The position numbers and the translations under genes were made by a program. Positions 32,041-40,225 of a stretch of DNA of 64,000 nt are shown here, piece after piece. The stretch spans positions 124,001-188,000 of the forward strand of contig CAJUTR010000002.1 of NCBI GenBank assembly GCA_910589665.1. Direction: 5' to 3'. Under the pieces are notes generated by a model. The model searched no databases. It saw only the letters and a program-made list of their open reading frames with translations, and was not told the origin of the DNA. The stretch comes from an uncultured Eubacterium sp. (GTDB lineage Bacteria; Bacillota; Clostridia; Lachnospirales; Lachnospiraceae). Every line of letters begins with the position of its first letter. Positions within the stretch are counted from its first letter, which is position 1.

Positions 32041-33888
32041 ATGAGTACGAGAATGAAAAAATGGAGAAAAACAGCAGCACTTGTATTGTGTGTGTTGGCT
32101 GTTTTCGGGATTTACCACAGTGCGGCCGCAGCGCCGGTACAGGAGGAGGGAAATGGGTCTGGGACTATTTCCTCAGAAGACATGCCGGGAAACGGCGGTG
32201 CAGATGAAGGGGAGCAGAATGGGGAGATGCTCGCGGGCGCATCGTCGGATATCAGTATATCCGGTGTGAAAGTAAACGGCGCCAAAGCAGGTGGGAGAGT
32301 GGAGATTTCATTTACGGCAGCTGGGAATAAAAATAGGAAAAAGAATTATGAAGTTGAGAGGATCGAGCGGGTATATCCGGTTTTGAATGAGGGATTTCCG
32401 TTCGCGATGGAGGATGAGGCATACCGTGTGACGACGGGAAGCGGGAATTCCGTTCATTGTTCTTACCGGTTCCGGGCGAAGGATACGTTGGAAACGGGTT
32501 ATTATCTGACTGGTTTTACTGTTGTATACAGCAGGCGCGCGACAGATGGAAGTACGGCGGTGTACGACAGTGAATACTATGTGAATAAGGATGTCAGTGT
32601 AAAACTTACGGGAAAGAAAAGCGGCGGCGAGGCTGGTTCTTCTGACGATCCGGCATTGGACGGGGATGTTTCCCTGAAAATGAGCGGTACGCCGCATGGA
32701 AGCTACGGTGGAAATTGCCGTGTGGCATTTACCGCATATAGTTCCAAATATAAGATTACAGATGTTGTACCGGTGATCGGGGAGGGGTTCCCGTTTGAGA
32801 GCACGACGGACGCGTACCGGGTTACACATTCAAAGGGAACAAAAAAATTGAAATGCCGCTATACGTTCCGCGTAAAAGAAGATGCTGCTGCCGGTTATCA
32901 GGGAATCACATTTAAAATTACATATCTGAAGGGAAAGACATCGGTAACGGCAGATAAAACGATCCAGGTGAAACTGAAGGGAAAGAAACAGGCGGAGCAG
33001 ACCGGAAATGACAAAAAGTCCACCCCCCGCGTGATGGTTACGGGGTATGACACGGACGTGAAAAAGATCACACCGAATAGCAAGTTTCAACTAAAGCTTC
33101 ATATAAAAAATAACGCCAGCCAGGCAGTAAAAAATGTAAAATTTTCGCTGTCTACAGCGAATGGCGAGTTTCTGCCAGTCAGCGGGGCCAGTACCGCGTA
33201 TGTGGATCGCATCGGAGCAAAGGGGACCGTCACGATTTCTTTTAAAATGAAAGCGTCGGCCAGCTTGGGATCGCGTTCCTACCCGATGACGATCAAGGCC
33301 GAATACGAGGATGGAAAAGCGAACGCCTTTGATTCACAGGACAATGTGTCTATTCCGGTGACGCTCAAAGACCGCATCAGCCTGACTGAAATGACCCCGC
33401 CGGACGTACTGTCCGTAGGCGGTGAGGGCGACCTGGCATTTTCCATCAACAATATGGGCGCCGGTTCATTAAACAATGTTACCGTTCAATGCAAGGGGGA
33501 TGGCGTCGAGAGTGAAGAAACTTTTGTGGGAAATATCGCTGCCGGCGCGAGCGGCTACGCCAATGTGCCGCTGACAGGCGTGGAGGCGACGCCGGAAGAC
33601 AGTGACGGGGAGTGTGTGATTGTGATCTCGTATGAAAATTCGTCCGGTGAGAGCAGTACGTATGAAGAGAACGTGGCTATTTTTGTCCAGGACGAGATGG
33701 ATGAGATGGACATGGAAGACGATATGGAAATGATGGGGGAAGAAGAAGTCGGGGGAGGAATTTCCCCGCTGTTCCTAGTGATCCCGGTCGTTGTCGTGTT
33801 GATCATAGCTGGGGTGATCGTACATCGCGTATTGAAAAAGAAACGTTTGAAGAAGGAAGAGGAGTTGATCGACGATGAGCTTCTATGA
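32041..33888 (+). CDS. Membrane-anchored exoprotein of the ABC cassette
   Basis: A 615-residue surface protein. A signal peptide (basic start, hydrophobic core to about residue 30) precedes an acidic Gly-rich linker. Two homologous beta domains follow (about 72-190 and 210-320), both carrying GFPF, AYRVT and C-R/Y-x-F-R motifs. Two CARDB/NEW3-like domains (about 335-450 and 455-560) contain LHIKNNASQAVKNVKFSL and similar. An acidic Met/Asp/Glu stretch leads to a C-terminal membrane helix (about 582-604) and a Lys-rich cytoplasmic end. ATG 32041 follows GAAGGAGG. It sits between ATPase and permease, so it may be the external partner of the transporter. Confidence 0.8.
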   Translation: MSTRMKKWRKTAALVLCVLAVFGIYHSAAAAPVQEEGNGSGTISSEDMPGNGGADEGEQNGEMLAGASSDISISGVKVNGAKAGGRVEISFTAAGNKNRKKNYEVERIERVYPVLNEGFPFAMEDEAYRVTTGSGNSVHCSYRFRAKDTLETGYYLTGFTVVYSRRATDGSTAVYDSEYYVNKDVSVKLTGKKSGGEAGSSDDPALDGDVSLKMSGTPHGSYGGNCRVAFTAYSSKYKITDVVPVIGEGFPFESTTDAYRVTHSKGTKKLKCRYTFRVKEDAAAGYQGITFKITYLKGKTSVTADKTIQVKLKGKKQAEQTGNDKKSTPRVMVTGYDTDVKKITPNSKFQLKLHIKNNASQAVKNVKFSLSTANGEFLPVSGASTAYVDRIGAKGTVTISFKMKASASLGSRSYPMTIKAEYEDGKANAFDSQDNVSIPVTLKDRISLTEMTPPDVLSVGGEGDLAFSINNMGAGSLNNVTVQCKGDGVESEETFVGNIAAGASGYANVPLTGVEATPEDSDGECVIVISYENSSGESSTYEENVAIFVQDEMDEMDMEDDMEMMGEEEVGGGISPLFLVIPVVVVLIIAGVIVHRVLKKKRLKKEEELIDDELL

Positions 33889-35347
33889 TGTAATGACGAT
33901 GAGTTTTGGAAATCTGTGGCGGCGGAAACTCCGCACGTTTTTAACCGTGCTGGGCGTGCTGATCGGAACGGCGTCGGTAGTGGCGATGATCTCTCTTGCT
34001 GTCGGTATGAAGCAGATGATGATGGAAGAATATTCGAGCATGGGTTCCGCCACGCAGATACGCGTCCGGTCTTCGGGTGATATGATGTCTGGGAATGAAA
34101 AAACGGATGTGGATACACTGCTCACCGATGCGAATCTCTCCATGTTTGAGCAGATGGAATATGTCCAAAGTGTTTCCCCTTCGCTGACGTTTGATGTGAA
34201 CATGGAACAGGGAAAATACAGCGGTTATGCGATGCTGGTCGGAGTGAGTAAGGAGGTCATGGAGAGCCAGAAACTGGGAGAAGGGGAACTCCCGGCGGAG
34301 GGCGGGGGCAGCCTCCAGCTTTTGGCGGGAAATACGATACTTACCAGTTTCGGCTATTCGCTGGGAGACGAGTACTATGATTACTATTCGACCGGGGAAC
34401 TGCCGGATATTGATCTGATGAGGCAGGTCCGTCAGGTGAAATTTTATGACGATAACGCAGACGATCAAACGGAAGAAGCGCCTGCGGATGCCGATCAGGA
34501 TAACGGATACGGTGATCTCGGTGACGCGGCAGGGGATGGCGCCGGAACGGATACGGGCACGGACGCAGGGACGGATACGGGCGTGGATACGGCTATGAGC
34601 GGCGTGTCGGATCCAGAAGTTGACAATACGGTATTGTTCCGTGTAAAAATAACCGGCATCCTCGAGGGCGGCCCGGATGACTACCGCGAGAACAGCCAGA
34701 ACCTGTTAGTCGATATCGACGCCCTGAAAAGTTACCTGATTAAAAATTTTGGCAAAGGAAACATCCCGGGACAGCCGAAGATCAAAGGAAGGCCGTTGAA
34801 AGACTGGGTGTATACGGAGTTTGTCATCGATGTGGATGAGACCGACCATGTGGAGGAAGTCATGCAGGCCATCCAGGAAATGGGATTTGAGGCAGACAGC
34901 AATAAGGAACTGCTGGAATCCATTCAGCAGAGCCTTCAGATCGTGGAACTGACACTGGGCGGGATCGGTATGGTGGCCTTTTTGGTGGCGGCGATCGGTA
35001 TCGCCAATACGATGATGATGTCAACGTATGAGCGGACGAAAGAGATCGGCGTGATGAAAGTACTCGGCTGCAATATGAAGGACATTCGGAAACTGTTTTT
35101 GATGGAAGCGGCAGGGATCGGATTTATCGGCGGTGTCGTCGGACTCGGGTTTACGTTTATCGTTTCCGCGGTTCTGAATTCGTTTGCGGGTTCGGCCGAT
35201 GGCATCAACGGGAATATTTCTGTTATCCCCTGGTGGCTGGGGCTGACAGCAATCGCTTTTTCTACCCTGATGGGTATGCTCGCGGGATATTTCCCGGCAC
35301 GGCGTGCGATGAAACTGAGTCCGCTGGCGGCGATCCGGACGGAGTAG
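33875..35347 (+). CDS. MacB/FtsX-type ABC transporter permease
   Basis: A 490-residue permease overlapping the exoprotein gene by 14 bases. The N-terminus (LWRRKLRTFLTVLGVLIGTASVVAMISLAVG) is a typical MacB first helix. A large external MacB-PCD-like domain follows, then three C-terminal helices (about 355-380, 405-430, 445-470) with IGIANTMMMSTYERTKEIGVMKVLG, the family motif. The external domain carries an acidic Asp/Gly/Thr-rich insert (about 190-245) made partly of short tandem repeats. It would act with the ATPase at 31336, which carries an internal stop; it may use another ATPase instead. Confidence 0.9.
   Translation: MSFYDVMTMSFGNLWRRKLRTFLTVLGVLIGTASVVAMISLAVGMKQMMMEEYSSMGSATQIRVRSSGDMMSGNEKTDVDTLLTDANLSMFEQMEYVQSVSPSLTFDVNMEQGKYSGYAMLVGVSKEVMESQKLGEGELPAEGGGSLQLLAGNTILTSFGYSLGDEYYDYYSTGELPDIDLMRQVRQVKFYDDNADDQTEEAPADADQDNGYGDLGDAAGDGAGTDTGTDAGTDTGVDTAMSGVSDPEVDNTVLFRVKITGILEGGPDDYRENSQNLLVDIDALKSYLIKNFGKGNIPGQPKIKGRPLKDWVYTEFVIDVDETDHVEEVMQAIQEMGFEADSNKELLESIQQSLQIVELTLGGIGMVAFLVAAIGIANTMMMSTYERTKEIGVMKVLGCNMKDIRKLFLMEAAGIGFIGGVVGLGFTFIVSAVLNSFAGSADGINGNISVIPWWLGLTAIAFSTLMGMLAGYFPARRAMKLSPLAAIRTE
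34547..34594 (+). repeat. Four 12-bp tandem repeats inside the permease gene
   Basis: Four imperfect copies of ACGGATACGGGC encode Gly-Thr-Asp-like units in the acidic insert. In-frame 12-bp units can vary in number without breaking the gene. Confidence 0.8.
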
Positions 35348-35424
35348 AGGGGAAGGAAAAAGGTGAAAAACGGTTGTATCGCAAAAGTGCGATAGAGATA
35401 ATACACGGAGAGTACTCGTTCCCC

Positions 35425-36228
35425 TCAATCCCCATGTCTTCTATTCCGGTGGTGCTGCCCGTGTCCGGTCGCTGAGTTGCTCACATCCGCCGATGACTGA
35501 TTTTGTACACTGTCCCCGGTGTTCTGCCCGTTGCCATTCTCCCCGCAATGCGCATGTTCGCGTGCTAATCCGTGAATATGTGACACACTCATCCCTTTGC
35601 ACTCATCGACCGTCACCGTATCATCATATTGATACAGCTGGAGATATGCGTAATACTTGCCAACCGAAAGACCGTTCCCGTGAGCCTCATCCACAATTTC
35701 GGTGTCCGCGCTGTAGTGGTGGCATTTGCGCCCCGTATTACCACAGTATGTTTCTATACCGGAAGTTAATTCATCGTTACGTCCACCATCGGTCGCCACT
35801 GTAAATACGAGTTCAGTTTCGTCCGTCAGATAGACGTTCATTTCCTTACCATCCACGATCTCTTCCATTGCTTCTGTATAATTTTTCCATTTCAAGGACA
35901 ATCCTTTCAGGATTTCTTCTGCCTCTTCATTGTATGCTTCCGCCGATATGACGCGGTTAAAACGGTTCAGGGCAAGTTCGATCGAAGGATTCACGTCAAT
36001 GCTTATATAAGAAACGGGTGTCTGGATCCAGAAATAACCTTCGAGGCCGAGCGCCAGCACACAGATCATGCAAACGGCTGCCGCCGCTCGCCGAAATGCC
36101 GGCTTGCCAAAAAACTGCGTTTTTTCTTCTTGTTTTGCAGATATAAACTGTATTGTCGAACGCTTCAGCTGCTCATCCGCTTTGATGCTGTCAAACGCAT
36201 TATGTATCTGATTCGTCAAATCCTTCAC
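35425..36228 (-). CDS. Anti-sigma factor with RsgI-like external domain and His/Cys-rich tail
   Basis: A 267-residue protein. The N-terminal 45 residues are cytoplasmic and helical, a helix spans about 48-68, and the outside part starts SYISIDVNPSIELALNRFNRV, the core of RsgI-type anti-sigma middle domains. Residues about 75-150 continue that fold. The C-terminal third is rich in His and Cys (CHHYS, SVSHIHGLAREHAHCGENG, HGQHHRNRRHGD), which suggests metal binding. The gene overlaps the upstream ECF sigma gene by 29 bases, so the two are made together. No classical zf-HC2 zinc motif is present in the cytoplasmic part. Confidence 0.75.
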   Translation of the reverse strand: MKDLTNQIHNAFDSIKADEQLKRSTIQFISAKQEEKTQFFGKPAFRRAAAAVCMICVLALGLEGYFWIQTPVSYISIDVNPSIELALNRFNRVISAEAYNEEAEEILKGLSLKWKNYTEAMEEIVDGKEMNVYLTDETELVFTVATDGGRNDELTSGIETYCGNTGRKCHHYSADTEIVDEAHGNGLSVGKYYAYLQLYQYDDTVTVDECKGMSVSHIHGLAREHAHCGENGNGQNTGDSVQNQSSADVSNSATGHGQHHRNRRHGD

Positions 36229-36694
36229 CTCCCAGCTTTTCCTTTAATTGTTTTCTCCCTCTCGCTAACAGGGAATACACGGTATTTTCTTTTTTGCCCA
36301 GGATCGATCCGATCTCGGCCGCTGAGTACCCTTCATAATAGTGCAGGTAGATGGGATCTTTGTACTTTTGCGGCAGGGAAAGCACGGCTTCCATCACCTC
36401 TCTGTGCGATTCGGGAACTTCAGCCGCTGCTTCATTCAGTACCTCTAACGGGACAGTGTTGCGCCGGAAGAAACTTTTCAGATAATCTTTGCAGGCATTG
36501 ATCGCAACACGGAGCAGCCACGCTTTTTCATGTTCATCATTGTAAAACGGCTTATCGTGCAGCATATATTTCAAAAAAACGTTTTGAAATATATCCTCCG
36601 TATCGGCGTCATTTTTTAGATAATAATAGCAAATACGCCGCACCATGTCAGCGTATTGTTCGACGGCGCGGATTACATTTTCCTCACTCCGCAT
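36200..36694 (-). CDS. ECF-type RNA polymerase sigma factor
   Basis: A 164-residue sigma-70 family protein with only regions 2 and 4. Region 2: YADMVRRICYYYLKNDADTEDIFQNVFLK and HEKAWLLRVAINACKDYLKS. Region 4: LPQKYKDPIYLHYYEGYSAAEIGSILGKKENTVYSLLARGRKQL. ATG 36694 follows AGCAGGAGGTG. It overlaps the RsgI-like anti-sigma gene, its likely partner and inhibitor. An extended -10 element (TGTTATAAT, 36812-36820 region) lies upstream, but I cannot tell if the factor transcribes its own gene. Confidence 0.92.
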   Translation of the reverse strand: MRSEENVIRAVEQYADMVRRICYYYLKNDADTEDIFQNVFLKYMLHDKPFYNDEHEKAWLLRVAINACKDYLKSFFRRNTVPLEVLNEAAAEVPESHREVMEAVLSLPQKYKDPIYLHYYEGYSAAEIGSILGKKENTVYSLLARGRKQLKEKLGGEGFDESDT

Positions 36695-36872
36695 GCGCGC
36701 ATCACCTCCTGCTAATGAATCAAAGAAAGGCTGATGACCGGATACCGGCCCATAAGCTGCAAGTACTTATCACCACTTTTCATAATATTCACAGCCTCAT
36801 CGTTTAAAGACATTATAACATATGAACCCGTTTTTATCACAACTATTTTTTGTGGGAGGCAATATCATGGAA

Positions 36873-36924
36873 AAATCCAGAAAATGATGCAGAATATGGC
36901 ACCGTCATTTCCTGGATTTTTTTT
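36873..36924 (-). terminator. Terminator after the Cys/His-rich gene
   Basis: AATCCAG.AAATGA and TCATTT.CTGGATT pair (36874-36887 with 36905-36918). The single mismatch becomes a G-U pair in the minus-strand transcript, and a T-run follows in that direction. Confidence 0.75.
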
Positions 36925-36943
36925 AGTGATGTGTAGACGAATT

Positions 36944-37366
36944 TTATTTGGACAATTTCTGTTTAGTCACTTTGTTTTTTACTACACGGTGTCTTTTCCC
37001 ATTTGCGTGGATCGTCTTATGTTTTTTACAATAATTTTTGCAGCTGCTCTTTTTCTTATGAGTTTTGTCGTGGTACTCACAGTAATATCCTTTTTGCTTG
37101 ACATTTTTTTTCTTACTGGTTTTTGTCTGATTGTAGTTCTGGCGAGAGTATTGGCAGCTTCCATCACAGTTTCGGCCGTGGTAGTCACAAGTCCTATCGC
37201 AGTTCTGACCAGGATAATCACATGTCCCGTTATAACAATTTGTCTGGCGGTATGCGTTGTGATGTCCGTATCCGTGGCCGTGGGCATATGCGGGAACGGC
37301 CAAGCCGCCTGTCAATGTGAGTGCTGCCAACGCAATGACAGCGGATTTTTTCCAGTTCTTAAACAT
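36944..37366 (-). CDS. Small secreted Cys/His-rich protein
   Basis: A 140-residue protein with a clear signal peptide (FKNWKKSAVIALAALTLTGG, cleavage near AYAHG). The mature part begins HGHGYGHHNAYR and carries a repeated Cys pattern: NCYNGTCDYPGQNCDRTC, then CDYHGRNCDGSCQY. A basic C-terminal part has CEYHDKTHKKKSSC and KHKTIH. Eleven Cys and many His suggest metal binding or disulfide cross-linking outside the cell. I do not recognise the family. It has its own AGGAGG site and terminator, and it lies 250 bases upstream of the ECF sigma gene. Confidence 0.7.
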   Translation of the reverse strand: MFKNWKKSAVIALAALTLTGGLAVPAYAHGHGYGHHNAYRQTNCYNGTCDYPGQNCDRTCDYHGRNCDGSCQYSRQNYNQTKTSKKKNVKQKGYYCEYHDKTHKKKSSCKNYCKKHKTIHANGKRHRVVKNKVTKQKLSK

Positions 37367-37512
37367 AATTGTAATTCCTCCTGTTTTCTGGTGGAGTTGC
37401 CCACCTGTTTTTCTGAGGGGTTCTCCTCCTTATTCACCATTTAATCTGATCAGCGTTTTTATTGTTTTTTGTATATAATACGACCCAGCATCGGGAATCC
37501 TTGCATTTTTTT

Positions 37513-37541
37513 TTGCAAAAAATAAAAAAATTTAGTAAGAT
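37513..37541 (+). promoter_or_regulatory. Candidate promoter of the second ECF sigma pair
   Basis: TTGCAA (37513-37518), 17 bases, TAAGAT (37536-37541), 44 bases before the start. The region is very AT-rich, so the match is less convincing than it looks. Confidence 0.4.
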
Positions 37542-37585
37542 TAGGAGAGACTTCGTTAGATAATAGGTAAGAGGAGGTGTAAGAG

Positions 37586-38140
37586 ATGGACGATGAGAAG
37601 ATAATCGGCTTATTTTTTGAGCGTTCGGAACAGGCGGTCAAGGAGTTGTCAGCAAAATACGGGAAATTGATATTCCATATCTCCCATCATATTTTAAACA
37701 ACAGCGAAGATGCGCGCGAGTGTGAAAATGATACATATTTGGGCGTGTGGAATACGGTTCCCCCCGAAAAACCAAACCCGTTTGCTGCCTATGTCTGTAA
37801 GATCGCCCGCAATATTTCCCTGAACAAACGTCGGTTTAACAGAGCCAAAAAGCGGGATAGCAGTTTTGACGAAGCGATGGAAGAACTGGATGACTGTTTT
37901 TGTGTTCCGTCCGCGGAAACGGAGTGGTTTGCAAGGGAAATGGGAAGGGTGGTAAATGATTTTGTCGGAACATTATGTAATGAGGAGCGCGTTTTGTTTT
38001 TGCGCCGGTACTGGTTTTCACATCCGGTCACTCTGATCGCGAACGATCTTCACATGAGTGAAAATAATGTATCCGTAAAGCTGTTCCGCATCAGGGAGAA
38101 ATTAAAAACGTATCTGGGAGAGGAGGGTTTTTTGGTATGA
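37586..38140 (+). CDS. ECF-type RNA polymerase sigma factor (second pair)
   Basis: A 184-residue sigma-70 family protein. Region 2 contains YGKLIFHISHHILNNSEDARECENDTYLGVWNTVPP and AYVCKIARNISLNKRR; region 4 contains LCNEERVLFLRRYWF and IANDLHMSENNVSVKLFRIREKLK. ATG 37586 follows GAGGAGGTG. Its stop overlaps the start of a large membrane protein gene (ATGA), the expected anti-sigma partner. It is not closely alike the sigma at 36200, so the two pairs look independent rather than a recent duplication. Confidence 0.9.
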   Translation: MDDEKIIGLFFERSEQAVKELSAKYGKLIFHISHHILNNSEDARECENDTYLGVWNTVPPEKPNPFAAYVCKIARNISLNKRRFNRAKKRDSSFDEAMEELDDCFCVPSAETEWFAREMGRVVNDFVGTLCNEERVLFLRRYWFSHPVTLIANDLHMSENNVSVKLFRIREKLKTYLGEEGFLV

Positions 38141-39954
38141 AAGAGGAAAAGAAGGAGCTGATCGCGGAAATACTGGGAGAGATCAGCGATGAATATATTG
38201 AAGAATCAGTTATCGGGCTGGAACGAAAACGTGCGGGTCTCGTGCAAAGAAAGCGCTGGATCGCCGTCGCAGCTGCGTGTCTGTGCGTGATCACCGTGAT
38301 ATTGTTTTTATGGGATCTGCCGTTGTTTACGCAAGACGGAGGACGAAGTGACAGGGGTAGGGTGTCAGTACGTGAAACGGATCCGCCGCAAGGAGGAGTA
38401 TCCATACCCGAATCAGAAGTTGACTTAAATAGCGGCAATTCAGATACCTCATGGGGACTTGCGATTCCATTTGTCATTTATAAGGGCAGCGTTTATTTAG
38501 GGGACGTATGTGCCAGTGTTGATCAGGAGGATTTGTGTCTTGACACCTATCTGGGTGAGGCGACAGGTAGGATTGATGGGTGGACGAAAGAGGATGGATA
38601 TGTTGATTTTGCCGGTGGTTCGACGGGCAAGCTGTACTCTGTGGAGGGATTGGATGATTCCTTTGCTGTTGCGCTTAAGCACGATGAAAAAGAGAGTCGC
38701 GTAGAGCTTCTTGTAAAAAATAATGGGATCACATTAGAGGACGCTTCCGATCTGTACGAGGATAGGCTTCATTTGGCAGAACAATATAAATCGGTAGAAT
38801 ACCAGGACGGAGATGACATGAAAGCGGGATCGGAGGAAAAAAAGCCGCTGGATGCTTCTTTTGAAAATAAAGCATCCGAACTGATCGATTCACTCTGTAA
38901 CGGGGAGATCATGCTTCGCGATAGTATGTCAGTCACGATGCAGATTTCGGAAGATACGGAATTTGTGTTATTCTTTCATCTGAATAACCGTGTTGTGATC
39001 CCGCTTTATTTCATGCGCGGCGGGTACGTGGTCTATCCAGGTATAGCGGATGTGTGTGTAAAGATACCCGAAGAGGTACAGGAGGAAATGCACAGGCTGG
39101 CTGGGGCAGCCGGGGCAGGATCTGGCAGCAGTAAGTCGGCAGATGGCGTCGGTCAGGGAGAAAAAGATGGGGAAAATACGTCAGGAGTTGATAACGTTAT
39201 TATAGGGGATGGGGATATGAGTGTATCGATCACGGTTGACGGAAAGGAGAATGAGGAGGTTACGCTCTGGTGGCAGAAAGTTTTGGAACTGGGGAAAGGG
39301 AGGACATGCGAGGCTTTTTTGTGTTCCCGGCCAGACGCCTCCAAACCGTTTGTGATCATTCGAGAAACGAACAGTGGAAAAAAGAATGGAAAGAAAGATG
39401 CGCAGCAAATAAGTCTGGGAAATTCCAAAGATTTGTGGTATCATGATCTGGCACATAGTGAATTGGTTGCCGAACAGGATTTTGACGGGGACGGGACGAA
39501 GGAAATACTCGTCTTGATCAACGAATGGCGGACGCTGGCGGAGTTTCGCGTCCTGAAACGGGACAGTAAGGGGAAGTGGAGGGTGCTTGCCCAGCCTGAA
39601 GGGATGGTAAACGTAAGCGACAGTCACCAATTTATCAAGATTAAGGTCAACGACGACGGGACGGCTCTCTTAAAGGTGCCTTCTGTCGGTTTTCAGAAAA
39701 AACTGGACTTTTCAGATCAACCGGAGCTTTCCCACTATTTTGCGGAGCAGGGGAAACATGCGATTGTGGATCTGTCTTTTGTATCGGTTGAATGGACTGA
39801 GTCTGAATTGACTTTTATCTTTCGTATTTACGCGGAGAACGCGGGAAATGAGATGGGAATGCTGAAACAGGACGTTGTGTGGGATAAAAAGAAGAAATGT
39901 TTACGAATGGGTAGGACGTGGTATGAGGAAAAAGTCTGGAAAGGAGAAGGATGA
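38137..39954 (+). CDS. Membrane anti-sigma-like protein with large external domain
   Basis: A 605-residue protein. Residues 1-40 are cytoplasmic (LIAEILGEISDEYIEESVIG, a short acidic helix also found at the start of other Clostridia anti-sigma proteins). One membrane helix spans about 42-59. The external part of over 500 residues has a Ser/Gly/Asp-rich linker near 325-355 and, near the end, an FG-GAP-like calcium loop (EQDFDGDGTKEILVLI). No known sensor fold was recognised. Overlap with the ECF sigma gene by four bases supports the anti-sigma role. AAGGAGAAGG at its end serves the next gene. Confidence 0.7.
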   Translation: MKEEKKELIAEILGEISDEYIEESVIGLERKRAGLVQRKRWIAVAAACLCVITVILFLWDLPLFTQDGGRSDRGRVSVRETDPPQGGVSIPESEVDLNSGNSDTSWGLAIPFVIYKGSVYLGDVCASVDQEDLCLDTYLGEATGRIDGWTKEDGYVDFAGGSTGKLYSVEGLDDSFAVALKHDEKESRVELLVKNNGITLEDASDLYEDRLHLAEQYKSVEYQDGDDMKAGSEEKKPLDASFENKASELIDSLCNGEIMLRDSMSVTMQISEDTEFVLFFHLNNRVVIPLYFMRGGYVVYPGIADVCVKIPEEVQEEMHRLAGAAGAGSGSSKSADGVGQGEKDGENTSGVDNVIIGDGDMSVSITVDGKENEEVTLWWQKVLELGKGRTCEAFLCSRPDASKPFVIIRETNSGKKNGKKDAQQISLGNSKDLWYHDLAHSELVAEQDFDGDGTKEILVLINEWRTLAEFRVLKRDSKGKWRVLAQPEGMVNVSDSHQFIKIKVNDDGTALLKVPSVGFQKKLDFSDQPELSHYFAEQGKHAIVDLSFVSVEWTESELTFIFRIYAENAGNEMGMLKQDVVWDKKKKCLRMGRTWYEEKVWKGEG

Positions 39955-39955
39955 A

Positions 39956-40225
39956 TTGGAGTGGATCTTGTTTTATATCGTGTTAGTAAATCTTGGAAGT
40001 TTTTGCCTAATGGGGATAGATAAGCGGCGGGCGAAGCGGCAGGCATGGCGCGTTCCCGAGGCGAGGCTGTTTCTAGTGGCTCTTCTCGGCGGGAGTATCG
40101 GAAGCATCGTGGGGATGCGCGTGTTCCGTCATAAGACGAAACACTGGTATTTTGTGTGGGGGATGCCAGCCATTCTTGTTTTGCAGATCGTTATGACCGC
40201 GGCAGTGTTACATAAAATGTGGTGA
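39956..40225 (+). CDS. DUF1294 family membrane protein
   Basis: An 89-residue protein. TTG 39956 is chosen: AAGGAGAAGG lies six bases upstream and the length fits the family; an in-frame ATG at 39923 lies inside the previous gene. The body shows LVNLGSFCLMGIDKRRAKRQAWRVPE, LLGGSIGSIVGM and FRHKTKHWYF, the DUF1294 pattern, with two or three membrane helices. Function unknown. It starts one base after the previous stop, so it is coupled to the sigma/anti-sigma pair. Its last 35 bases overlap the convergent histidine kinase gene. Confidence 0.85.
   Translation: MEWILFYIVLVNLGSFCLMGIDKRRAKRQAWRVPEARLFLVALLGGSIGSIVGMRVFRHKTKHWYFVWGMPAILVLQIVMTAAVLHKMW

Noticed and set aside
36734..37444. A 236-codon hydrophobic plus-strand frame
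   Set aside because: It runs antisense to the Cys/His-rich secreted protein, whose signal peptide and ribosome site are clear, and it crosses that gene's terminator.
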